Assembly: GCF_009807095.1 (NCBI RefSeq)
Contig: NZ_WUCC01000003.1
Location: 372,001-436,000 of the forward strand
Direction: 5' to 3'
Length of the DNA: 64,000 bases
Source of the DNA: Rathayibacter sp. VKM Ac-2754
GTDB lineage: Bacteria; Actinomycetota; Actinomycetes; Actinomycetales; Microbacteriaceae
The notes beneath the pieces are model-generated. The model saw only the letters and a list, made by a program, of their open reading frames with translations. It was not told the origin of the DNA and searched no databases. The first letter of the stretch is position 1. Every line of letters begins with the position of its first letter. This document shows, piece after piece, positions 56,981-64,000 of the stretch. The position numbers and the translations under genes were made by a program.

Positions 56981-57158
56981 AGGCGTCGCGGGGCGGAAGA
57001 CCGCGGCGGGCGCGCTCCTCGGCCTCGATGCGGTCGTAGGCGCGGCGCTCGTTGCGGTCGGAGCGGATCACGGCCCGCATGATGAACCAGAAGAGGAGCC
57101 CGACGCTGACCGTCGGCACGAGTGCCCACAGCCCCTGATTCCAGATCTCCCAGTCCAT
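56979..57158 (-). CDS. Small single-pass membrane protein, 59 residues
   Basis: Too short for ordinary ORF lists. ATG 57158 starts MDWEIWNQGLWALVPTV, with one membrane helix (about residues 11-28: WALVPTVSVGLLFWFIMR) and a charged C-terminal tail RSDRNERRAYDRIEAEERARRGL. The tail is amphipathic and basic/acidic, as in small regulatory membrane proteins. Stop at 56979. The protein-like third-position GC and clear start support a real gene. Cardiolipin synthase lies 163 bases downstream on the same strand; partner unknown. Confidence 0.75.
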   Translation of the reverse strand: MDWEIWNQGLWALVPTVSVGLLFWFIMRAVIRSDRNERRAYDRIEAEERARRGLPPRDA

Positions 57159-57224
57159 GGGGCGATCCTACCGGGCGGCGCCGGGAGGGGCTCGGCAGTG
57201 GCCGGGGAACGCGGTGGGGAGCGC

Positions 57225-58223
57225 CTATCGGCTCTCGATCGACTGGTTGAGCGCCGAGGCGTCGGCGTTCAGGCCCTCGAGCTCCGCGCGCAGCCCGTCG
57301 TAGACCGCGATGTCGGCGTCGATGGTGTCGCGCGTCGCGTCGATCGCGTCGCCGCGCTCGAGCAGATCGGCCCGCTCCTGCTCGAACGCCGCCGTCGAGG
57401 GGAAGTCGCCGCTGTCGGCGCGCGCGTTGAAGTCGTCGATCTCGGCGTTCAGCGCGTCGTAGTCGGCGTTGTTCGCGTCGACCCGCGCGGTCAGGTCGGC
57501 GTACATCGCGTCGATCCGGGCGACCAGATCGGCGATGCGGTTCTCGAGATCGGTGAAGACGGCCTCGTAGCGCGCGTTCAGCCCGACGACGACGGAGCGG
57601 TCGGTGAAGTAGGCGGCGTAGTGCGCCTCGAGCGCCGGCGGCAGATCCGCCACCTCCGTGCCCAGGATGGAGTGCAGCTCGTTGACGCGCTCGCCGAGGC
57701 CGCCGGTGCGGTAGAGCTCGAGCCGCTCGGCGATCGGTCCGTCGGCGGGCAGCGCGGCGTAGGCCGCCTCGAGCTCGGCGCCGAGCTCGGCCTGCTCGTC
57801 GGCGTCGAGGCGCACCCACGCGGCGTGCAGCATCTCGTGGGCGGCCGTGACGTCGCGGATCCCGTCGAGGTCGGCGTTCTCGACGTCCGAGATGTAGATG
57901 TCGCTGCCCGTGTAGCAGCCGAGCACGATCTCGTCGGAGGCGCCGTAGCCGCAGAGCGTGTTGAACCCGGTGGTCGGCTCGACGGAGGGGCTGGAGGCGT
58001 AGTAGAGCGCGCGGCCGCGGGTCGACATCGCGGTGCGGTCCGCGAATCCGCTGATCGTCTCGTCGGGAGTGAACGCCTCGGCCGCCCGCTGGTCGGCGAG
58101 CGCCGTGCCGAGATCGGCGGAGTCGACCAGGACGGAGGCGGCGACGGCCGCGCCCACCCCGAACTGCGCGAGGGTGAGGACGCCGGCGAGCGCCGTCGCG
58201 ACGATGCTGGATGCGCGGACCAC
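57225..58223 (-). CDS. Secreted or membrane-anchored protein with HEXXH motif and coiled coil
   Basis: 332 residues. N-terminal helix or signal peptide (ASSIVATALAGVLTLAQFGVGAAVA). At residues 129-133 HEMLH gives an HEXXH zinc-protease motif, preceded by IRDVTAAHE and followed by AAWVRL. Two cysteines at 91 and 103 may form a disulfide. From about 210 the protein is a long coiled coil (RYEAVFTDLENRIADLVARIDAMYADL, NAEIDDFNARADSG). No family name is certain; a zinc peptidase of the outer surface is a reasonable reading. It is next to lysS (12 bases). Confidence 0.72.
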   Translation of the reverse strand: MVRASSIVATALAGVLTLAQFGVGAAVAASVLVDSADLGTALADQRAAEAFTPDETISGFADRTAMSTRGRALYYASSPSVEPTTGFNTLCGYGASDEIVLGCYTGSDIYISDVENADLDGIRDVTAAHEMLHAAWVRLDADEQAELGAELEAAYAALPADGPIAERLELYRTGGLGERVNELHSILGTEVADLPPALEAHYAAYFTDRSVVVGLNARYEAVFTDLENRIADLVARIDAMYADLTARVDANNADYDALNAEIDDFNARADSGDFPSTAAFEQERADLLERGDAIDATRDTIDADIAVYDGLRAELEGLNADASALNQSIESR

Positions 58224-58235
58224 GTCGGGCAGCGC

Positions 58236-59753
58236 CTACTTGACCAGGGGGAACAGGATCGTCTCGCGGATCCCGAGGCCGGTGATCGCCATCAGGAGGC
58301 GGTCGATGCCCATCCCCATCCCGCCGGTGGGCGGCATGCCGTGCTCGAGGGCGCGGAGGAAGTCCTCGTCGAGACGCATCGCCTCGTCGTCGCCCGCGGC
58401 CGCCTGCCGGGCCTGCTCGACGAAGCGCTCGCGCTGCACGACCGGGTCGACCAGCTCGGAGTAGCCGGTCGCGAGCTCGAACCCGCGGACGTAGAGGTCC
58501 CACTTCTCGACGACGCCGGGGATGCTGCGGTGCGCGCGGACCAGCGGCGAGGTGTCGACCGGGAAGTCCATCACGAAGGTGGGCCGGGTGAGGCCGCCCT
58601 TCACGAAGTGCTCCCAGAGCTCCTCGACGTACTTGCCGTGGGTGGGCACGTGCACCTCGACGCCCTCGCGCTCGGCGAGGGTCTCGAGCTCGACGAGCGC
58701 GGTCGACGGAGTGATCTCGATGCCGGCCGCGAGCGAGAGGCTCTCGTACATCGAGATCCGCTCCCATTCGCCGCCGAGGTCGTACTCGGTGCCGTCGGCC
58801 CAGGTGACCACGTGCGATCCGGCGACGGCGAGCGCCGCGTTCTGGATCAGCTCCTGGGTGAGGTCGGCGATCGAGGTGTAGTCGCCGTAGGCCTGGTAGG
58901 CCTCGAGCATCGCGAACTCGGGCGAGTGCGTCGAGTCGGCGCCCTCGTTGCGGAAGTTGCGGTTGATCTCGAAGACCCGCTCGATGCCTCCGACGACCGC
59001 GCGCTTGAGGTAGAGCTCGGGCGCGATGCGGAGGAACAGCTCGGTGTCGAACGCGTTCGAGTGCGTGGCGAAGGGGCGGGCGGAGGCGCCGCCGTGCATC
59101 ACCTGCAGCATCGGGGTCTCGACCTCGAGGAAGTCGTGACCGGCGAAGGTGCTGCGGAGCGAGGCGTTCACCTTCGCGCGGGTGACCACCGTGTCGCGGG
59201 CCTGCGGGCGCACGATCAGGTCGAGGTAGCGCTGGCGCATCCGCGTCTCGTCGCCGAGCTCGTTGTGCAGGTTCGGGAGCGGCAGGATCGCCTTCGCGGC
59301 GATGATCCACTCCGAGACCCAGACGCTCAGCTCGCCGCGCTTGCTCGAGATGACCTCGCCCTCGACGAAGAGATGGTCGCCGAGGTCGACGAGCTCCTTC
59401 CAGGCCGCGAGCGACTCGTCGCCGACGTCGCCGAGCGAGACCATCGCCTGGATGCGGGCGCCGTCGCCGGACTGCAGGGTCGCGAAGCAGAGCTTGCCCG
59501 TGTTGCGCTGGAAGACGACGCGACCGGCGAGGCCGACGCGGTCGCTCGTCTTCGTGTCGGGCTCGAGACCAGCGTGGCGCGCGCGGACCGCGGCGATCGT
59601 GTCGGTGACGCCGACGGAGACCGGATAGGCGCCGCCTCCGAGATCGTCGCCGGCGCGCTCGAGCAGGCGCTCGCGCTTGGCCAGGCGCACGGCCTTCTGC
59701 TCCGAGGCCTCCTCGGGGGAGAGCTCGGCGGGGGCGTCGGGGGTGTCGGCCAT
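58236..59753 (-). CDS. lysS: Lysyl-tRNA synthetase, class II
   Basis: 505 residues, normal size. N-terminal OB-fold anticodon-binding domain ([31 protein letters not shown]). Class II motif 2 [32 protein letters not shown]; motif 3 [28 protein letters not shown] at the C-terminus. A lysine-binding block [38 protein letters not shown] is typical of bacterial LysS. Attaches lysine to tRNA-Lys. Located 39 bases downstream of panC, a common actinobacterial order. Confidence 0.97.
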   Translation of the reverse strand: MADTPDAPAELSPEEASEQKAVRLAKRERLLERAGDDLGGGAYPVSVGVTDTIAAVRARHAGLEPDTKTSDRVGLAGRVVFQRNTGKLCFATLQSGDGARIQAMVSLGDVGDESLAAWKELVDLGDHLFVEGEVISSKRGELSVWVSEWIIAAKAILPLPNLHNELGDETRMRQRYLDLIVRPQARDTVVTRAKVNASLRSTFAGHDFLEVETPMLQVMHGGASARPFATHSNAFDTELFLRIAPELYLKRAVVGGIERVFEINRNFRNEGADSTHSPEFAMLEAYQAYGDYTSIADLTQELIQNAALAVAGSHVVTWADGTEYDLGGEWERISMYESLSLAAGIEITPSTALVELETLAEREGVEVHVPTHGKYVEELWEHFVKGGLTRPTFVMDFPVDTSPLVRAHRSIPGVVEKWDLYVRGFELATGYSELVDPVVQRERFVEQARQAAAGDDEAMRLDEDFLRALEHGMPPTGGMGMGIDRLLMAITGLGIRETILFPLVK

Positions 59754-59792
59754 GGCGGAACGGTGCTTTCGATCGGAGGCGGTCGGGCGCGA

Positions 59793-60641
59793 TCAGGCGA
59801 GCAGGATCGGGCCGTTGTCGAGGAGGCGGGTGGAGCCGACGACCGCGGCGACGAGCACGAGGGCCGGGCCGCGGTAGTCGTCGTCGACCGGGAGGAGCGT
59901 CGTCGGGTCAGCGACGACGAGGTAGTCCAGTTTAACCAGCGGCTCGCCCATCGCGGCCGACTGAGCGGCGGCGATGACGGAGTCGACGCCCCGGTCGGAG
60001 GCGGACGCGGCCGCCTCGAGCACCAGCGGCACCGTGCGCGCGGCGCGGCGCTCGCGGGCGTCGAGGTAGCGGTTGCGGCTCGAGAGCGCGAGGCCGTCCT
60101 CCTCGCGGACCGTCTCGACGGCCTCGATCGCGACGGGGAGATCGAGATCGCGCACCATCCGGCGCACGAGGAAGAGCTGCTGGGCGTCCTTCTGCCCGAA
60201 GAGGGCGGCGTCGGGCTGCACGATGTGCAGGAGCTTCGCGACGACGGTGAGCATGCCGTCGAAGTGGCCGGGGCGCGAGCGGCCCTCGTAGAGCGAGCCG
60301 ACCCTGCCCGCGACGACGCGGGTCGAGGTGGAGCCGTCGGGGTACATCTCGGCGACGGTCGGGGCGAAGACGTACTCGACCCCCTTCCGCTCGAGGAGAG
60401 CCAGGTCGGCCTCGAGATCCCGGGGGTAGCGGTCGAGGTCCTCGGAGGGGCCGAACTGCAGCGGATTGACGAAGACCGAGACGACCACGACGTCGGCGAT
60501 CTCGCGGGCCCGCTCGACGAGCGCGAGGTGACCGTCGTGCAGGGCGCCCATCGTGGGGACGAGGGCGATGCTCCGACCAGCGCGACGCACCTCCTGCAGC
60601 CGCTCGCGGAGGGCGTCGATGCGTTCGATGGTGCTGATCAC
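59793..60641 (-). CDS. panC: Pantothenate synthetase PanC
   Basis: 282 residues. HIGH-like motif VPTMGALHDGHLALVERA (about residues 28-45), VVVSVFVNPLQFGPSEDLDRYPR, FGQKDAQQLFLVRRMVRDL, and KMSKS-like ALSSRNRYLDARER. Condenses pantoate with beta-alanine, ATP-dependent, in coenzyme A synthesis. lysS lies downstream in the same orientation. The DUF2520 gene that usually precedes panC is displaced by two genes on the opposite strand (60814-62471). Confidence 0.96.
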   Translation of the reverse strand: MISTIERIDALRERLQEVRRAGRSIALVPTMGALHDGHLALVERAREIADVVVVSVFVNPLQFGPSEDLDRYPRDLEADLALLERKGVEYVFAPTVAEMYPDGSTSTRVVAGRVGSLYEGRSRPGHFDGMLTVVAKLLHIVQPDAALFGQKDAQQLFLVRRMVRDLDLPVAIEAVETVREEDGLALSSRNRYLDARERRAARTVPLVLEAAASASDRGVDSVIAAAQSAAMGEPLVKLDYLVVADPTTLLPVDDDYRGPALVLVAAVVGSTRLLDNGPILLA

Positions 60642-60813
60642 CCGAGAACCCTACCGGCGGAGCCGCGTCCCCTCTCCCTGGCGCTGGCTCTGCCTGAGCC
60701 TCGTCCGCCGCTCGTCGCCGGAAGCAGCGACCACACCCCACCGTCGATGCAGTCGCCCTTGTCCACAGGTCCGCGCAACGGCCTCGCCTGCAGCTGCCGG
60801 CGAGGTAGCGTTC

Positions 60814-61254
60814 GTGGACGAGAAGATCTCACTTCTGATGCGGAGCCCCTTGAACGACACCCGCCCGCTCTGCGAGCACGTGTCCTTCACCGAACCCGGA
60901 TGGAGGTCCGACCTCGTCGAGCTGCTCGCAGCAGCCCGCCGCTGGCGCTCCCCCGCCTCCACCACCCTCGACCGTTCCGATGTCGAGGCCTGCTTCGAGA
61001 ACGCGATGCGCTGGGGGCTGCATCCCCTCCTCGCCGTCAGGGGGACGGTCCACCCGGAGACCGGTCCGTACTCGCCGCGGATCGAGAACACCGCCACCCG
61101 GATCCGCCCCTGGCGCGGAGTCGCGATATCGACACCGAACGAGGAGATCCTGACCGAACACGAGTCCCGCACCTATCAGGACTTCGAACGCCGCGTCGCG
61201 CTCCACCTGGTGGGCGACGAGGCACCGTTCTTCTACCGATCCCCCGACAGATGA
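60814..61254 (+). CDS. Hypothetical protein coupled to an MFS pump
   Basis: 146 residues from GTG 60814, which has GAGGTAG nine bases upstream; ATG 60838 is a shorter alternative (138 residues). Contains EHVSFTEPGWRSDLVELLAAARRWRSPASTTLDRSDVEACFENAMRWGLHPLLAVRG and a C-terminal RTYQDFERRVALHLVGDEAPFFYRS. Hydrophilic, no membrane segment. Its TGA overlaps the MFS ATG by four bases. Family unknown; the tight coupling to a transporter suggests a linked role. Confidence 0.65.
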   Translation: MDEKISLLMRSPLNDTRPLCEHVSFTEPGWRSDLVELLAAARRWRSPASTTLDRSDVEACFENAMRWGLHPLLAVRGTVHPETGPYSPRIENTATRIRPWRGVAISTPNEEILTEHESRTYQDFERRVALHLVGDEAPFFYRSPDR

Positions 61255-62471
61255 CCACCGATCCGCGCCTGCCTCGGCGAAAACGAGACGCACTGCTCTG
61301 GCCCGGACTCCTTCCTCTCGCGCTCGCGCAGGTCGCCGCGTCGACCGCCGCCGGGCTGGTGCTGACGATCGCGAGCGTCACGGCTCTCACCCTCTCCGGG
61401 TCCGAGCAGATCGCAGGACTCGTGCAGACGTCGACGGTCGTCGGAGCGAGCGCGCTCACGGTTCCGATCGCGCGGCTCACTCTGCGGTTCGGGAGGCGGG
61501 CTGCTCTGGCCGTCGCCTACGGGACGGCCGCGCTCGGCTCGGTCATCGGTGCAGCCGCGGTCGCAGCCGACCTCTGGGTGCTGTTCCTCGCTGCCGCCGC
61601 ACTGATCGGAGGCGGGACCGTCGCCGGTCTCGCAGCGCGCTTCGCCGCCGCCGATCTGGCGCCGAGGGACACTGCAGTGGCGATCGCTCTCGTCCTCTGG
61701 GCATCGACCGTGGGATCGATCGTCGGACCGAACCTCGCCGGCGCGACCGGTCTCGCGAGCGCTCCGGCGTTCCTGCTCCCCGCAGTCCTCTACGGCTCTG
61801 CCGCGGCCTGCGTGGTCGTCGGGCTCCGCCGGACCGAGGTCGCGACGACGCCGCAGCGCCGCGAGTCCGCTCGGACCGCGGACGTGATCGCCGTCTTCCT
61901 GGCCCACCCGCGAGCGGTGGCCGGACTCGCCGTCACCGCAGCGGTGCACGCGACGATGATCGCGCTGATGACCATGGCACCGGTGCACCTGCACCACGAG
62001 GACGAGCCGACCGGCGTCGTCGGGCTGCTGATGAGCGCGCACCTCGCCGCGATGTATGCGCTCAGCCCGCTGTTCGGCCTCCTCGTGCGTCGCGCGGGCG
62101 CTCTGCGCAGCGGCGCGGCCGGGCTGGGAGTGGCCGTCGTCGCCGCCGGCGTGCTGGCGGTCGGCGCCTCCCGCGGTGCAGTGGTCTTCGCCCTCGGGCT
62201 CACTCTGCTCGGCATCGCCTGGTCGCTGGGGATGGTGGCCGGCTCGACTCTCGTGACCGAAGCCATAGGTCCACGAGAACGGACCCTCACGCAGGGCGCG
62301 ACCGATCTGCTCATCAACCTGGGCGGTGGAGTCGCGAGCGTCGTCGCCGGCTCGGTGGTCGCGTCCGCGGGCTATGCACCGCTCGCCTGGGGCTTCGCCG
62401 CCGCCGTCGCTCTCGCCGCGGTCGTCCTGCTGGCCGCCGTCGCCCGTCGGACGCGAGCCGCACCCTCCTGA
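61251..62471 (+). CDS. MFS transporter
   Basis: 406 residues, 12 helices, starting at ATG 61251 in overlap with the hypothetical gene. Features: LALAQVAASTAAGLVLTIASVTALTLSG, motif A-like RLTLRFGRRAALAVAYG, and SIVGPNLAGATGLASAPAFL (motif C region). Belongs to the drug/metabolite exporters by fold; no substrate can be named. Together with the upstream gene it interrupts the usual DUF2520-panC neighbourhood. Confidence 0.85.
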   Translation: MTTDPRLPRRKRDALLWPGLLPLALAQVAASTAAGLVLTIASVTALTLSGSEQIAGLVQTSTVVGASALTVPIARLTLRFGRRAALAVAYGTAALGSVIGAAAVAADLWVLFLAAAALIGGGTVAGLAARFAAADLAPRDTAVAIALVLWASTVGSIVGPNLAGATGLASAPAFLLPAVLYGSAAACVVVGLRRTEVATTPQRRESARTADVIAVFLAHPRAVAGLAVTAAVHATMIALMTMAPVHLHHEDEPTGVVGLLMSAHLAAMYALSPLFGLLVRRAGALRSGAAGLGVAVVAAGVLAVGASRGAVVFALGLTLLGIAWSLGMVAGSTLVTEAIGPRERTLTQGATDLLINLGGGVASVVAGSVVASAGYAPLAWGFAAAVALAAVVLLAAVARRTRAAPS

Positions 62472-62558
62472 GAGCCGAGGGAACCAGCTCACGTCGAAGC
62501 AGCCACGTCCTACCGGCGGTCTCGACGGGTACGGGTTCTCCGGGCAGGAGGGACGCGG

Positions 62559-63251
62559 TCAGCCCGCCGCCCGGCGCAGGGCGTCGTCGACCGAGGAGCG
62601 CACGAGGCTCGAGAGGAAGAAGCCCGGCTTGTCGATGCCGATGCCGGCGAGCAGGCCGGCGGCCTGATCGACGATCGCGGTCGAGAAGGTGGTCGCGGTC
62701 GAGACGGCCTCCGCGTAGGCCGCGCGGTCCGCCTCCGCGACCGTCACGGGCTCGCCGCCCATCTCGACGACCAGCGCCTGGGCGATCGGGAGCACCGGCC
62801 CGGGGGCCGTCACGGCGAAGTAGGTCTCGGAGAGGCGCGCGAGATCCAGGCTCGTCCCGCTGAACGCCATCGCCGGGTGCACCGCGAGCGGGATGACTCC
62901 GGAGGCGAGCGCCGGCGCCAGCACCCCGTAGCCGTGCTCGGGAGCCGTGTGCAGCACGAGCTGCCCGGGCTGCCAAGCGCCGGTCGCCGCGAGACCCGCG
63001 ACCAGAGCCGCGATCTCGCCTCCGGGGACGGCGAGGACGACGAGCTCGCTGCGCTCGACCAGGTCGGGCACGGCGAGCACCGGCACACCGGGGAGCAGCG
63101 CGTCGGCGCGCTCGCGGCCGCTCTCGCTGGTCGTCGCGATGCCGATGACGGCGTGGCCCGCGTTGGCGAGCGCCGCACCGAGCACGGGGCCGACGCGGCC
63201 GGCTCCGATGACGCCCACTCCGAGGCGCCCGTCTCGACGGCTGTCAGGCAT
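62559..63251 (-). CDS. DUF2520-domain Rossmann protein
   Basis: 230 residues. N-terminal dinucleotide-binding motif VGVIGAGRVGPVLGAALANAGH, the central LVVLAVPGGEIAALVAGLAA, then the DUF2520 half: IPLAVHPAMAFSGTSLDLARLSETYFAVTAP, EADRAAYAEAVSTATTFSTAIVDQAAGLLAGIGI. In related genomes this gene lies beside panC and a PH-domain gene, and it is considered a pyrroline-carboxylate-reductase or ketopantoate-reductase-like enzyme without proven activity. Overlaps the PH-domain gene by eight bases. Confidence 0.85.
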   Translation of the reverse strand: MPDSRRDGRLGVGVIGAGRVGPVLGAALANAGHAVIGIATTSESGRERADALLPGVPVLAVPDLVERSELVVLAVPGGEIAALVAGLAATGAWQPGQLVLHTAPEHGYGVLAPALASGVIPLAVHPAMAFSGTSLDLARLSETYFAVTAPGPVLPIAQALVVEMGGEPVTVAEADRAAYAEAVSTATTFSTAIVDQAAGLLAGIGIDKPGFFLSSLVRSSVDDALRRAAG

Positions 63252-64000
63252 GCGGTGGTCCCTCCGGTGCGGGCCAGGCGGCGCGATCGAGCGGGGCCGG
63301 CCAGGAGACGGGGGCGGCGGCGCGCGCCGGGGCGGGGCGCCTCCCCCACAGGTGGCTGTCGTCGCGCCCGGCGGCGGCGACTCCGGCGCGCGCCAGCTCG
63401 TCGAAGAACCGGCGCCCGTCGGCGACGCTCATCACCGGCACCATCGGCGTCACCGGGCCGGTGACCGTGTGCACCCGCGCCGAGGCGAGGCCGAGCAGGC
63501 GCTGGATCGGTCCCTGCTGCACTCCGACGCTCTGCATCCGCGCGAGCGGGACCACGGCGACCCGCCGCCACACCGCACCGCTGCGGATCACGACGACGTC
63601 CTCGGTGAGCCGGTAGCCGGTCCGCCGGAACGAGAGCGGCCGGAGCCAGGCCGCGGCGCGGGGCGCCCGCGTGTACCCGGGGGCGTCGCGGAGGCGCAGC
63701 GCATCGCCGACCGGGGTCGCCTCCGCCCCCTCGGCCGGACCGGGGAGCAGGAGGCCCAGCACGCGCTCGACCGCGACGAGATCGCCCACGGGCAGGATCG
63801 TCGTGTTCGGCTCGCCGTTGGCCCCGCGGGAGGCGGCGTGGCCGGCGCGGTCGATCTTGACCTGCCACCAGCCGAACGGGCGCCAGAGCAGCGGCTGCGT
63901 GATCTCGACGGCGTGGATCCGGCCCGGCGGCAGCGTGTCGCTGCTGGTCGAGAGCACGCCGTAGCCGACGCGGACGCCGTCGGGCGTGCCCGCGATCGAG
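63244..64000 (-). CDS. PH-domain membrane protein, YdbT-like (partial, cut by window end)
   Basis: At least 252 residues; the reading frame stays open through the right edge, so the N-terminus lies outside the window. The visible part is the C-terminal half of a two-PH-domain (bPH2, YdbT/DUF304) protein: GYGVLSTSSDTLPPGRIHAVEITQPLLWRPFGWWQVKID and RTGYRLTEDVVVIRSGAVWRRVAVVPLARMQSVGVQQGPIQRLLGLASARVHTVTG are the paired PH repeats. Its stop overlaps the DUF2520 start. Membrane-associated; function unknown. Confidence 0.85.
   Translation of the reverse strand, partial: SIAGTPDGVRVGYGVLSTSSDTLPPGRIHAVEITQPLLWRPFGWWQVKIDRAGHAASRGANGEPNTTILPVGDLVAVERVLGLLLPGPAEGAEATPVGDALRLRDAPGYTRAPRAAAWLRPLSFRRTGYRLTEDVVVIRSGAVWRRVAVVPLARMQSVGVQQGPIQRLLGLASARVHTVTGPVTPMVPVMSVADGRRFFDELARAGVAAAGRDDSHLWGRRPAPARAAAPVSWPAPLDRAAWPAPEGPPHA

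Noticed and set aside
59754-59792. Riboswitch before lysS or panC
   Set aside because: The gaps are too short (39 bases before lysS) or lack any recognisable conserved riboswitch core.
57198-61250. First 1,350 codons of a long plus-strand frame that ends in the MFS gene
   Set aside because: Antisense of the HEXXH gene, lysS and panC. Only the part from ATG 61251 is protein-like.

Overview
The window is a dense, GC-rich chromosomal segment with strong GC bias at third codon positions, many GTG starts, and actinobacterial marker families (Lsr2, ClpC, DUF2207, LCP, Lrp/MmyB-type regulators, LAxTG sorting signals). The run PH-domain protein / DUF2520 protein / panC / lysS at the right end, and the mix of sugar ABC transporters without local ATPases, point to Microbacteriaceae, perhaps Rathayibacter or Clavibacter-like. 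That placement is inference from gene content; no rRNA is present. Two tRNA genes (Arg-ACG, Ser-CGA) lie in the window. I see no insertion sequence, integrase, phage gene or CRISPR array. No gene-free stretch exceeds 300 bases.

Left part (1-15.1 kb): the end of an operon with a sarcosine-oxidase-like flavoenzyme and a peptide-type binding lipoprotein; two small membrane proteins; a TetR/DHA2 drug-efflux pair; a two-gene toxin-antitoxin module of the AbiE type with an elaborate inverted-repeat operator; and a complete rhamnoside locus (GH78 alpha-L-rhamnosidase, LacI regulator, binding lipoprotein, two permeases) with LacI-type operators in the divergent promoter.

15.1-24.7 kb: a large exported protein with DUF11-like repeats and an LASTG sorting signal, a PadR / ABC1-kinase / DUF1206 run, an Lsr2 variant that lacks one arginine of the DNA-binding RGR motif, a MarR/VOC divergent pair with two 18-bp palindromes, a LysE/Lrp pair and tRNA-Arg. 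24.8-35.4 kb: two MmyB-type regulators bracket a redox and efflux neighbourhood (zinc alcohol dehydrogenase, cupin, carboxymuconolactone decarboxylase, aldo/keto reductase, TetR, two MFS pumps, cyclophilin-like lipoprotein) that also holds two paralogous proteins of unknown function.

35.4-47.8 kb: a hydrolase with a CsbD-like tail, a MarR-controlled pair of aromatic-acid-exporter-type proteins, a long perfect hairpin beside tRNA-Ser, radA, a DUF2207 protein, a GNAT enzyme and clpC with a ClgR-like operator. 48-64 kb: two tandem LAETG surface proteins joined to an LCP enzyme, pirin, NDH-2, an AraC regulator, cardiolipin synthase, a 59-residue membrane protein, an HEXXH secreted protein, lysS, panC, a hypothetical/MFS pair inserted beside panC, a DUF2520 protein and a PH-domain protein cut by the window end.

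Regulation is unusually readable here: seven divergent promoters carry clear palindromes that fit the adjacent regulator. The most interesting candidates are the AbiE-like module and its operator, the tandem LAETG/LCP operon, the paralogous unknown proteins around the second MmyB regulator, and the hydrolase-CsbD fusion.
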